Positions 13,301-24,800 of a stretch of DNA of 64,000 nt are shown in pieces; within the stretch, counting starts at the first letter, position 1; each line of letters starts with the position of its first letter. Below the pieces are notes generated by a model. The model saw only the letters and a program-made list of their open reading frames with translations, searched no databases and was not told where the DNA came from. This DNA is from Strigops habroptila (taxonomy: Eukaryota > Chordata > Aves > Psittaciformes > Psittacidae): the NCBI RefSeq assembly GCF_004027225.2, contig NC_044282.2, positions 62,299,725-62,363,724 of the forward strand, in the 5' to 3' direction. The position numbers were made by a program, and so were the translations under genes.

Positions 13301-14319
13301 AGCCCAGCTCTCTCAGCCTGTGTCTGTAGGATTTCTTCCCTATGAGGGTGGTGAGTGCCCCATCCCAGAGGCAGTGACCCCACAGAGCAGTGGCAATGGA
13401 GAATTGGGAAGTGTCACAACATTTCATGCTGACCAAGGAGAAAAACTGGAATGCAAAGTGTAAAATTATGAGTCACTATTTATTACTGTATATGGGGTGT
13501 CCCAGCTGCATTCAGGCACCCAAAGGTGGTTGTAAATGGGATTCTTCTCCCTTTTGAGTGCTCAGGTACAGCAGGACTGGGATAATTGCCTATACTCATG
13601 TCCCTGATTACTAATCACAGGAAAACCTTGCAAAGCAGCTCTATTTTTGCAGCATTTTTGCTGCTTGTCCATTGATCCACACATCCCCAGGGCCGATCTT
13701 GCCTGACTTCCTGATCTCAACACCAGACTACGCTGGGAGGGCCTCCATGCAGTGCTGAGTGAGCTATGGGATGCTGCCATCATCTGGGTTGTCCAGGGGC
13801 ATCTTTTCTTCTCCATGGGCAGCTTGAAGCTTCCAAGAAGCCAAATCCTTATTTCCAGACCTGTTTGTTTTATTCAAGCATAAAAAATCAAAAATCTCCA
13901 GTAAAACTCCACTACTCCTGATGTCACCACGTATAATGGAAACTAACATACATTTAATACACGTCACTATAAAGAAGGATCAATACAATAGGTCAGGGAG
14001 GGAATTTTCCTAACAGATTAACCTTTTTGTTCAAGAATGGCTTGAATTATGTTTGCTTTAGCCTAATTATTTAGGTGATGAGGTGATGCATGTGGAGGGG
14101 GTCCACCAACACGCTGATGCCAATGCTGATGCTGGTGCTGGTGCTGATGCCAATGCTGATGCCGCTGACCGGGTTTTTGCAGGCACGGGGAGGATCTGGA
14201 TGGACGACGTCTCCTGCAAGGGGACAGAGGACAGCCTTCTGCGCTGCAGCTTCTCCAGCTGGGGCAAGACCAACTGTGGCCACGCCGAGGACGCCGGCGT
14301 GAAATGCCTGGCGCCGTGA
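7395..14319 (+). CDS. SCARA5: SCARA5, scavenger receptor class A member 5 (3' part: last three coding exons)
   Basis: Three exons are visible: 7395-7442, 12337-12531 (or from 12340) and 14183-14319, all joined in phase 1. The first encodes the end of the collagen domain ([15 protein letters not shown]). The other two encode one SRCR domain, starting at MIRLVNGSG and running through [18 protein letters not shown] to the end at VKCLAP. Six cysteines and a two-exon structure mark a group A SRCR. I recall the human protein having the same collagen-to-SRCR junction ([10 protein letters not shown], then MIRLVNGSG). In the family this is a homotrimeric type II plasma-membrane receptor that binds ferritin and polyanionic ligands; the SRCR domain is its extracellular tip. 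The cytoplasmic, membrane, coiled-coil and main collagen exons must lie left of position 1, because I found no Gly-X-Y exon in 1-7394. The intron before the last exon carries an unusual repeat. The identification is firm; the exact start of the second exon is ambiguous by three bases. Confidence 0.95.
7443..12336 (+). other. SCARA5 intron between collagen exon and SRCR exon 1
   Basis: This intron is about 4.9 kb, bounded by GTAAGC at 7443 and a TAGCAG acceptor. It has no recognisable CR1, and the longest open frames (for example 8288-9175) resemble no protein I know. A 27-base hairpin sits at 9714-9740. Confidence 0.75.
9714..9740. repeat. Hairpin, 12-bp perfect stem with 3-base loop
   Basis: CCTATTATGCCT (9714-9725), loop GCT, then its exact reverse complement (9729-9740), inside a SCARA5 intron. 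Confidence 0.95.
12742..12881 (+). mobile_element. CR1 LINE 3' fragment
   Basis: CATTGCCCAAAGAAGTGG through GGCAGTGTTCAAGGCCAGG to GGTTGGAACTAGATGATCCT; diverged, with the terminal octamer lost. Confidence 0.85.
13104..13376 (-). mobile_element. CR1 LINE composite fragment
   Basis: 13104-13330 is minus-strand CR1 of the young subtype. From about 13329 a 48-base piece in plus orientation (TTCTTCCCTATGAGGGTGG) is joined directly to it. Confidence 0.85.
14110..14166 (+). repeat. Degenerate hexamer tandem repeat before the last SCARA5 exon
   Basis: The array consists of GCTGAT, GCTGGT and GCCAAT type hexamers. A 20-base block repeats exactly at 14113-14132 and 14143-14162, 30 bases apart. It ends about 16 bases before the acceptor AG at 14181-14182. 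Confidence 0.9.
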
Positions 14320-14424
14320 TGTGGGGGACGGATGACACCCCCGGCCTGGCTGCGGGGGTCTGGAGGGGCACAGCCCTCCCCACAACCTCCCCTGCACTCC
14401 CTGAAATGGGTTTATTATTAGAGA

Positions 14425-14430
14425 AATAAA
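14425..14430 (+). terminator. SCARA5 poly(A) signal AATAAA
   Basis: AATAAA lies 106 bases after the SCARA5 stop and is followed by a T-rich stretch, giving a short 3' UTR. It is the first canonical signal after the stop codon. Confidence 0.75.
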
Positions 14431-14599
14431 TGCCTTTTTATTATTCTCCACCGTGCTGCTGCAGCCGTGCCTGGGGGGGTTCACAGTGCCATGGGGATTC
14501 ATGGGGAGCTGGGGAGGAATGGGGGCGTCATATATACGGACCCTGACAATGGCTCAGCCCTGGTTCAAGAAGCCCCTGCAGCTCGGTGGGGTACAGAGC

Positions 14600-14950
14600 C
14601 CCCCCCCCAACAGAGACACCCTCCCCTCAGGGCTTGGGGACTCCCAGAGACACCCCCAAAAGGGCTTGAGGACCCCAGGGAACACCCCCCGAAGGGCTTG
14701 GGGACCCTATAGAGACCCCCGAAGAGGGGGACCCCAGAGACAACCCTCACCCCTGCCATGCCTGGGTGGTGAGACACACCGCTCCCCTAAGTTTTGGCAA
14801 TGCCATGAAGACCCCCACAAAGGCATGGGGATCCCATTGAGACACTCCCCTATGGGCTGACAACCCCACAGAGACCCCCACTAAGGGCTTGGGGACACCA
14901 CGGAGACCCCCCCAAGGCATCAGGGACCCTTCACAGTTGCCCCCCAAAAC
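14600..14950 (+). repeat. Degenerate ~32-bp minisatellite between SCARA5 and PBK
   Basis: Repeated units contain GGCTTGGGGA followed by CCC and GAGACACCCCC-like text. Clear unit starts are at 14631, 14663, 14695 and 14886, with weaker copies at about 14823, 14855 and 14916. The strand is strongly G/C-skewed. It fills most of the space between the SCARA5 poly(A) signal and the PBK CpG island. Confidence 0.8.
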
Positions 14951-14959
14951 CACCTGGGG

Positions 14960-15112
14960 ACGTTCGCGCTCTTTCCCCCCCCAGCCCCCCCGAAAGCGCA
15001 GGACCCCCGTGAGCCCCGCCCCTTCCGCGCTCCGCCGCGCTTTGTCCGCCCGCGGCCGCCGTAACGGAGAGGCGGACGGTTCGCGCGCGCAGGATTCAAA
15101 CGGCGGCGGCAG
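14960..15112 (+). promoter_or_regulatory. PBK CpG-rich promoter and non-coding exon 1
   Basis: The sequence turns CpG-dense from about 14960 and holds E2F-like TTCGCGC motifs at about 14961 and 15080, a MYB-type TAACGG at 15062-15067 and TTCAAA at 15095-15100 (the reverse complement of the cell-cycle CHR element TTTGAA). A good splice donor (CAG/GTAACG) follows at 15112/15113, so exon 1 is probably non-coding and ends at 15112. The transcription start is not fixed by the sequence. PBK is known as a G2/M gene, which fits E2F, MYB and CHR control; the site functions are inferred. Confidence 0.65.
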
Positions 15113-15868
15113 GTAACGGCGGGACGGGGCGGGGATCGGGATCGGGAGTCCCGGTCATGGTGTTAGCCCGGGGGCTGCGGGGCTGGCCCGGCCTCCCCTC
15201 ATCGCGGTGGGCTCCGGCATCCCCGGGCCTCCCGTCGCCGCTGAGGTGGGCACCGGGAGGCCTCTCCCGCTTCCCACCCCCGATTTGGGACCCCCTTGCC
15301 CGCAGTAGTAGCACCCATCGTGCTCTGCTGTACCCATCCAGCCTGGAGCCCCGCTCGCCCCGGGGGTGAGACCCTCCGTCCCATCCTGTTGGGAGCAGCC
15401 TGGGAATGCTTCCTACAGCCCCAGCGCCTTCCCTTGGTGCCACATCCCCTGCTGGTTCCTCAGGACACCCAGCCCAGGGTCCTGCCTGGCTCCTGAGCCG
15501 CCCCAGCCCTGGTACAGGGCTCACCCCGCCTCTGCAAGCCGGCTCCGGGGTGATGAGCCCCGCAGGGACACAGCTGCGACAAGGGAGGGAGGAGCTGGGC
15601 ATGCAGGAAGGCACATCCCTGCCTCAGCTCTCAACCTGCTTGCTTGAAGGAGCTGGGAGAAGCCAAATGAGCTTCCCAGCACGTGTAATTTGTGTAATTT
15701 ATGTCCTTCAACATACCGTTGTGGTGCCTGCAGTGCCCCTGCCTGGGTTAGGGCTAGAGCCCTGCACAGCTTGTGCTCCCAGGTCCTTCCGTGGGGTTTC
15801 TCCAGCATTCTGGGGGGTGGAGATGGAACAGAAGTGTCTCCTGTGCTCTAGGGACCAGGTTTGCAGTG

Positions 15869-18800
15869 ATGGAAGCCTTCAAGTCTCAAAACAACCTGGC
15901 CCAGAGGGAGAAACCCGGTGAGTTGTGTTCAGGCGTGAGCCCTGTTTCCAGAGGGGCTGGTGGAGAAATGGAGGGTACGGGGGTTAACCCGGGCTGCTGC
16001 CACTCACTCGCTTCTTCCCAGTGGGATGGGGGGAAATTGGGAGGGTAACAGTGGGAAAACTCATGAGTTGAGAGAAAACTGGCATGATTGGTGAAGAAAA
16101 ACGAGCAAAGGCAGCTCAGGAATCTGCTCACTGCCTCCGTCCCTGCAAAGCTGCTCTGATCCGCTGCATGGGGTCACTCATGGGGCTGGGTTTCTTTTCT
16201 TTTTAGATGTGGGGCCAGTTTCTGTCACTATCCCAGCCTCCCCCTTCATGCAGAAGCTTGGATATGGCACTGGGGTCAACGTCTACCTGATGAAAAGGTA
16301 CCTGTGAGAGCACAGCGTGAGGTGCTGCTTGGAAACAGGGCTTGGTGTCTTTTCCCCCTGGAAAGATACAATCATAGAACCACAGACTGGTTTGGGATGG
16401 AAGGGATCTTAAAGCTCATCCATTTCCAACCCCCTGTCACAGGCAGGGACCCCTTCCACTAGAGCAGGTTGCTCCAAGCCCCGTCCAACCTGGCCTTGAA
16501 CACTGCCAGGGATGGGGCAGCCGCAGCTTCTCTGGGCAACCTGTGCCAGGGCCTCAGCACCCTCACAGGGAACAACTTCTTCCTCAGATCTCATCTCAAT
16601 CTCCCCTCTGTCAGGTTAAAGCCATTCCCCCTTGTCCTGTCCCTACAGGCCCTTGACAAAAGCCCCTCTCCAGATTTCTTGTCAGCCCCTTTAGGCACTG
16701 GAAGCTGCTCTAAGGTCTCTGTGGAGTCTTCTGTTCTCCAGGCTGAACAAGCCCAGCTCTCTCAGTCTGTCTCCATAGCAGAGGTGCTCCAGCCCTCACA
16801 GAATCGACCTTCCCATGCTGCCCGCACCCCTTCAGCTGGGCATGTTATTGCAGAAGGGGGGTGGGACTTTGAGCTGCCCCATGTGTGCTGGAGGTGTCGG
16901 TGCTGGGAAGGAGCCCATTGTTTTGGGGTAATCCCTGCAGCCTTTCCCCAGAATTGCTGTGCTGGGGGGCATTCCTGGCTCTGCTGTGGCCTGCTGGGCA
17001 GCTGCCTCCCTCCCTGAGCCTCTGCTCCTCCACCAGAAAATGAGAATTGATACAAATCTCCTTTTCTAAACCGCCTGGAAACCCGCTGGAGGAGCACTGG
17101 AATGGGGCAGGCGTTGCACACACCTCTGCAGTGTGCACATTGGCGGGCTTCATTTATTTCAGCATTGTTCTTTATTAATTCCACAAAATAAATGCGGATG
17201 CTCTCCAAAATAGTTTCTCAGTGACCTGTATGAGCTTCAACCATGGTGCTGTTTACCAGCGGTGTGGTTCTGAGCCGTGTGGGTTTTCCTGTGCAGATCT
17301 CCCAGAGGTTTGTCTCGCTCCCCATGGGCTGTGAAGAAAATCAATTCCAAATGCAACAGCAGCCAGCAAAGCATCTATCAGCAGAGACTGAACGATGAAG
17401 CCAAGATCTTGAAGAACCTCCAGCACCCCAACATCGTGGGTGAGTTTCCAGCACAGCTTGTGTTGCTTAAATTGCAACGTGAGCCATTGGAGCTGATTCT
17501 GGAGCCAGGCGCTGTGACACGAGGTGGCTGCAGGGTTTCTCTGGGCTCCTTTCACACCAAGGGCTGTGGGTTCCAGACTCCCTGGGCCAGGCCCACCCTG
17601 GACCTTCTTAAATTAACTTAGCCTTGCCCTGCGTGACGGGGACTGCCAGGGCAGTGTGAATGGTGGCAGAATTGTGGAATCATTTAGGTTAGAAAAGACC
17701 CTTAAGATGATAGAGTCCAACTGTTAACCCACCACTAACCCATGTCCGTAAGTGCCAAATCTACATGTCTTTTAAACCCTTTCAGGGATGGTGACTCCAC
17801 CACTGCCCTGGGCAGCCTGTTCCAGTGCTTGACAACCCTTTAGGGAAGAAATTGTTCCTAATATCCAATCTAAACCTCCCCTGGTGCAACTTGAGGCAGT
17901 TTCCCCTTATCCTATTGCTTGTTATATGGGAGAAGAGACTGACCCCACCTCGCTACAACCTCTTTTCAGGTAGTTGTAGAGTGCAAGGAGGTCTCCCTGA
18001 GCCTCCTTTTCTCCAGACTAAACAACCTCAGTTCCCTCAGCTGTTCCTCAGACTTGTGCTCCAGGCCCTTCACCAGCTCCCCTGCCCTTCTCTGGGCCCA
18101 GTCCAGCACCTCAGTAACTCTTTTCAATGATAAACTGAACATGACCCAGCAGTGTGTGTTTGCAGCCCAGAAACCAACCGTGTCCTGGGCTGTATCACCA
18201 GCAGCATGACCAGCAGGTCCAGAGGGGGGATTCTCCCCCTCTGCACCGCTCTGGTGAGAACCCACTTGGAGTACTGTGTGCAGTTTTGGTGTCCTCAACA
18301 TAAGAAGGACATGGAGCTGTTGGAGCAAGTCCAGAGGAGGCCACGAGGATGGTAAGAGGGCTGAAGCACTTCCCATATGAAGACAGGCTGAGAAAGTTGG
18401 GGCTGTTCAGCCTGGAGAAGAGAAGCTGCGTGGAGACCTCATAGCAGCCTTCCAGTATCTGAAGGGGGCCTACAGGGATGCCAGAGAGGGTGTCTTCATC
18501 AGGGGCTGTAGCGATAGGAAAGAGGTAATGAGTACAAACTAAAACAGGGGAAGTTCAGGTTAGATACAAGGAGGAAGTTCTTTGCTGTGAGGGTGGTGAG
18601 GCCCTGGCACAGGTTGCCCAGAGAAGCTGTGGATGCTCCATCCCTGGCGGTGTTCAAGGCCAGGGCTGGACAGAGCCTTGGGCAACCTGGTCTAGTGTGA
18701 GGCGTCCCTGCCCATGGCAGGGGGTTGGAACTAGATGATCTTAAGGTCCTTTCCAACCCAAACCATTCTATGATTCTTGTAGATGAGGTTGGTGTTGGTC

Positions 18801-21800
18801 ACCGAGAGGTTGGTATCTGGGTGTTTCCTGACAGAAACAGCGTGGGACTCACAAGCTGCTGCTGTGTGGAGGCTGCCCAGGAGCTGAGAGGTGTTTCACT
18901 GCCAGCTTTGAGCTGTGGGGCTACTCCAGCACGGGGATAGCCCCAGGGGAGGGAGAGCCCACTGTAACAAGGCAAAGGATGGGCAACCCCTTCATGGTGT
19001 CTGGGATGGCTTCTGTGCATGGAATGAGGCTCCGGGTCCCCCACTGCTGACACACCTTTGCGAGGTGGCAGTAGAGGCTCTGTAATGCTCTCAGTGGTAG
19101 GAATATTTTGAGGAGCTGCTTTAGTCTGTGTTTAATTTCTGCTCTTATCTAAAAATCTCTCGTGCCAGTCAGAACAGCTTCCTCTGACTTCATCCTTTTA
19201 TTTGTTCTTGAAACTATCTTGGTACAGTCAGTTGTGCTAGAAATGCTGCGTGCAAGGAACTCTGTATCCCTAAACCAGCACATCTTGCTTCTGCCAGGAA
19301 TTCAAGAGCAGAGATAGGCTCGACCTCTCCCACTGCAAACATTTCACTGCTTCTTTTGTAAAAGGTGCCGTAAATCAGTTATGGAATAACGCTTCAGCTA
19401 TGCCATTATGCAAGATGTTGCCGTTTATAACTCCACCCAAAGAGTATTGGTTATGGACAGGAGTAAAACACGGAGCAAGAAAGTTTACATGAGTGTCCAT
19501 ATGTGTGTTAGTCTTGACCTTGTGAAATGGCCCCTGTGAGATGAGGGCTTGGCATTCCCAAAGGTCCCCCCTGGCCTTTGTCTTGCTCCTATGGCTCCTT
19601 ATCTTTGCAAATGGACATGTTAGTGCTGCAGATCTGCTGCTGCTCTCCTTTCTCCTGGTTCTCCACCTGCAAAGATCAGGGCAAACCTCCCTGCCCTGGG
19701 CACAGGATGCAAACCTGACCAGGGAAGCAAGAAGGGGGATGTCTGCGGGCCCTCCTGGAGGAGGGAGCTCCTTTCTCCCTATGAGGTTTGTGGCTCGGGG
19801 CTGCACAGGTCACTGTGGACATTCCTGTGGTTCACCTCGCCACGTACAGCTGCGAGCAGCTCCCCTGGGGAGTGAATTTGTTTGGAATGGGTTGCAGCAT
19901 CTGGGAATGCACCAGGAAAGCACCTGGGCAGCAGCCCCAAATGCTTTGGCTCCATTGGGCGGGCAAGCATGCGGGAACGCCGGTGCCTGCGTTGGCTCTC
20001 AAACAAACGGTCTTTGTGGACAGGTTACCGCGCGTTCACCGAGGCCAACGATGGAAGCATGTGCCTGGCCATGGAATACGGAGGAGAAAAATCGCTCTGT
20101 GACTTGATTGAAGAAAGAAGTGCAAAACGGTTGGGCCCTTTCCCCGCTGCCACTATCTTCAAAGTCGCTTTGAGCATGGCGAGGGGGCTGAAGGTATGTT
20201 CAACGTTAAACCGTAGCTGTTCTGTGTGCAATCGTACACACTGGGGACACTGGAAAAGTAAAGGGATTCGGTGTGCTGTGCCAGCAGGTGGAGAGCAGAT
20301 GCCTGGTGGGGTTTTTTTCACCAGGGTGCTGTACAAGGTGAAAACTGAGACCTGAGGTTTGAGATGGAAGTAATATAACAAGAGATGCAACAAGAGGTTT
20401 TGTCATGGATGTTCTGCTGCCCTCCCCTGGGGCTACCCGCTGTCCCTGCTTGCTAGCCAGGCAAGGAGGCTGGCTGCTGACTCTTGCATCCTTATTGCCA
20501 CCCCAGGCAGTTGCAGGGAGCTGGTCTTGGCAGAGAAATTGGTTGACTGATGCCCGTGGCTGCCAGCTGGTGCTGCTTGTATCCTTCCTCTCAATGCGCT
20601 GCAGCAGCCACGGCACTGAGGTTGTGTTTAGGGAGAAAAGGTGGGGAAATGGAGACTCTAAACCACAGCATGGCTTCTGAGCCTCTCCTGCGCTGAGCCA
20701 GTGCTCAGGGTAAAGCACAGGCGGCCGGGACAGTCCGAGGAGATGTAGCTCTAAGCTCCCAGGATAACACAGACCTGCACTTGGCCGTCAGCTAATACCT
20801 GCACTTTGCACCTGCTCTCAAGGGCTTGTTGCTGGAGGTGCTTCTCACAGCCTTTCACTAAAAGTCAACAGTAAGCCTCCAAAAGTAGGCTGGGTGGAAG
20901 AAGCTTCCATGTGCTTTGTACGCGTGTTGACCCATCTTTGAGGTTTTAAATACATTAAATATTTAAGAAGCTGGTGCTTTGTTGGCCAAATCCAATGGCT
21001 CTTCCTGCGTCTCCACAGATGTAAGTGGGTGTTAACAGGTTCTCTCTTCCTCTTAGTATCTGCACAACGATAAGAAGCTGCTCCATGGAGATATCAAGTC
21101 TTCCAACGTGGTCATTAAAGGTGACTTTGAAGCCATCAAGATCTGTGATGTGGGAGTGTCCCTGCCCCTGGATGAGAACATGACTGGTAGGTTGGGCTGC
21201 TGGGAAGGGGATCTGGATGCTCAGTGTTTGCTTGAGGTTGGCTCCAGGAGCAGCGGGAACGCACTTGCCCTCCTGTGTCCATGGAGAGAAGGACTGGCAA
21301 GTTGTTCACACCCTGCATGGTGAAGGGGAGCTCTGGAAGGTCCAGCTTTAATTCTCCAGACCTGTGACATCCATCTCCTGCCCTCCTGCACTTGTACATG
21401 GACATAGGATGCTGGATCAGGCCCTGCTAGACCCAGCTGAGGCGATGCTCTTGCCAGAGAGCCAAGTAAATGAATCCTTCTCATAGGGCTAGAAGGAAGC
21501 CCAAGCCAAGTGTGAGTGTTATAAAGACTTCATGTAAACGAGAAGCAGATGTCTAATGGCGTCGTGGCTTGGCTGTGAGCAGCGGGAATGTGTTTGGGTT
21601 AATTACAAGAATGCTTTTCTCTGCCGCTTTACACAGCGCTTGGGCCTGCGACAGCCTCATAATTTATAAAGCTGCTCCATTACATTTTTATTAGTAGCTC
21701 TTCCCTTTTATAAGGAGGGAGAGAGCTGGAGGCAGCGCCCCAGCGTAATCTCCTGGAGAGGAGCGTGGCTCAAGAATCAGTTTCTGGGCTGGGTGAACAG

Positions 21801-24800
21801 GAAGAAGTCCTCTCCACCCAGCCCCGATTTTGGCTTTGCCTCCTCATGGTCTTAAGGAGACAACGAGCACCCAACAACAGCGAAGGGGCCGGTCCCTGTC
21901 AAGGATCAAAGTGCAACAGCCTGTGAAGTGTTGAGGGATTTTGGCATTTGCTTGTTGTTACAGGCCGGGCTTTGACGATCAGCCCCATGAGACAAAAGTT
22001 TCTTAAACAGCTTGAGATTGCCAATAGCTTGGGAGAGTGGGGAGAAATGTGGGACCTCCTCTTGGGAACAGGGCGTAAGGGATCGGGTCTGAGCTAGTGC
22101 TGCCTCCATCAGGCTAAGAGCTGATTACTTCAGCTCTCCTGAGGCAAATTAAGATCAAGGAGGCATTAAACTGAACAGTGATGAGAACTGGAGAAAACTG
22201 CATCCAGCTCTGGGGCCCCAACATAAGAAGGACGTGGAGCTGTTGGAGTGAGTCCAGAGGAGGCCACGAAGATGCTCCGAGGGCTGGAGCACCTCTGCTA
22301 TGGAGACAGGCTGAGAGGCTCTTGATAGGCCTGTAGGGACAGGACAAGGGGGAATGGCTTTAACCTGACAGAGGGGAGATTGAGATGAGATCTTAGGCAG
22401 AAGTTCTTCCCTGTGAGGGTGGTGAGGCCCTGGCACAGGTTGCCCAGAGAAGCTGTGGCTGCCCCATCCCTGGCAGTGTTCAAGGCCAGGTTGGACGGGG
22501 CTTGGAGCAACCTGCTCTAGTGGAAGGTGTCCCTGCCTGTGGCAGGGGGTTGGAACTGGATGAGCTTTAAGGTCCCTTCCAACCCAAACCATTTTGTGAT
22601 CCTATGATAAGATGATGGTTCGGTTCTTCTCTGCATGGCCTCAGACCTCATGGAGGTTTCTCTGCAGTCCCCAGTGTGTGTTGCTGGGCCCGGGAAGAGA
22701 AACATGAGCCCCACTGAGTCTGGCACTTTTGCAGAGCAAGATGCAGGTCACGGGGATTTGAGACTATGCACATGCAAAAGAAAAACAGGTTCAGGCCCCC
22801 AAAAGATCCCGCCCTGTGGCTTTGGCACACCTGAACTAATAACCAACAGGCTAACTCCTGGCTGCGTGCTGAGCTGTGACTGCATCTCAGTGTTTGTGAG
22901 CCCCAGCAGAGACTCAAGCCGTGTCTTTTCCTTTCAGTGAGTGACCCTGACATGCACTACATCGGCACTGAGCCCTGGAAGCCCAAGGAAGCTCTGCAGG
23001 ACGATGGCATCATCACTGACAAGGCTGACATCTTCCCTTTCGGGCTGACTCTTTGGGAAATGATGACCCTCTCTGTGCCCCACCTCAGCTTCGGTGATGA
23101 GCCTGATGATGAAGGTTTGTTTCCATATCTTGCTGGTGAGCAAGTTTTGCTCCTAGAACTGCTTTCCTCTCTTAGGAGGATTGATTTTTACAGCACGTGT
23201 TAGTACCCCCGCAGTGCTGGATCTCCTTCAGGTGCCATCTGAAGGGCTTTGCAGTCATCTGTTTGCACCAGCTGCATTTCCCAGCCAATGCTGGGGAGCT
23301 CACCGAGGAGTTTGGTGCAGCACAGAAGTGCTCAGCACTACCCCAAGGCCATTTCCAACTTCGTTTAGGTTTTTAAATCCAAAAGTGAAGTTGATAAATG
23401 ATGGTAACTAATCATTGCAGACCAGCTGCTAGTCTAAGAGCTCACCTTCAGCTGCTTGTCAGCACAGAGAGGTAGGCTTCAAAGATGTGCCTGAGCTGGA
23501 GGGCTCTTCCCGTGAGAGAGAGCCATGCAGTACTCTCAGCCATGCTCTGGCTCCATCCCACATCCATGCAGCACAGGAGGAATGGGCCAGGCTGTAGCTG
23601 TGTGGTGGGTGCTGTTGAGGTGCCACTAAAATGATGTGGCCAGAAAATATTTAAAATGACGTCACGCTTGAAAGGGTACACAAGATTATTTGGGCCTTCT
23701 GGAAAAGAGAGGCTAAACCAAATGTGCTGTGCCATGGCCAGGTTAGGGTTGCAAATACCCTCTCGGCACTGACAAAGCACAGGGGAAGCAGGAGCAGTTA
23801 CTTTGGGCATCTCCTGTGTGCCCGTGGGGATTGGCCATAGAATTAGAATCATTCAGGTTGGAAAAGACCTTTAAGCTCATTGAGTTCAACCATTAACCCA
23901 GCTCTGCCAGGCCACCACTAAACCGTGTCCACAAGTGCCACATCTACATGTATTTCAAACACTCCCAGGGATGATGACTCCACCACTGCCCTGGGCAGCC
24001 TGTTCCAGTGCTTGACAGCCCTTTAGGGAAGGTATTTTCTTCCTTATCCAACCTATACCCCTTGTGGTGCAACTTGAGGCTGTTTTCTCTTGTCCTATTG
24101 CTTGTTACCTGGCAGAAGAGACCAGCCTCCAGCTCACTACAACCTCCTTTCAGGTAGCTGTAGAGAGTGAGAAAGCACCCCCTAAACCTCCAATGCTCCA
24201 GGCTGAACACCCACAGTTTCCTCAGCCGTTCATCATCACACACTCCAGACCCTTCAGCAGCTTCATTGCCCTTCTCTGGACCCGCTCCAGCACCTCAATG
24301 TCTCTCTTGTAGCGAGGGGCCCAGAACTGAACACAGGATTTGAGGTGCAGCCTCACCAGTGCCAGTACAGGGGGATGATCACTGCCCTGGCCCTGCTGCC
24401 ATGCTATTGCTTGTTCAGAGTTGCACGGAGCAGACAGTGCAGGGGGGAGCATATGGGACGGGCAGAGGGTGCTCCTGCTGCCTGGGGACAGCGTTGTGCC
24501 CTGGAACACCACAAAACTAAAAATCTTACAGGCTGTGCTGGGAAAACTCCTCTTGCCAGAGCCTTCATGCTGGCATGGCCCCACGGGCTGGCTTGTATTG
24601 CCTAACTCCAGCTCCAGGCTGCAGAGGTTTTTCCCGGCCAGCTCTGCAGGGGTGACTCAGTTATTCTGCTGGGAAAAAAGGGGGTAGATACAGCTCAAGA
24701 TATGGAATTTAAACCAAACAAAACATAACGATGTATCCCAGGCAGCAATTGGTGCTAAGAGGAATAGCAAAGCTGAGATGGAGGTCACATCCCCCCGCAC

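Larger units (their letters stand above)
12532..14182 (+). other. SCARA5 last intron
   Basis: This phase 1 intron splits the SRCR domain. It contains two CR1 pieces (12742-12881 and 13104-13376) and ends with a short tandem repeat that runs almost to the acceptor. Confidence 0.8.
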
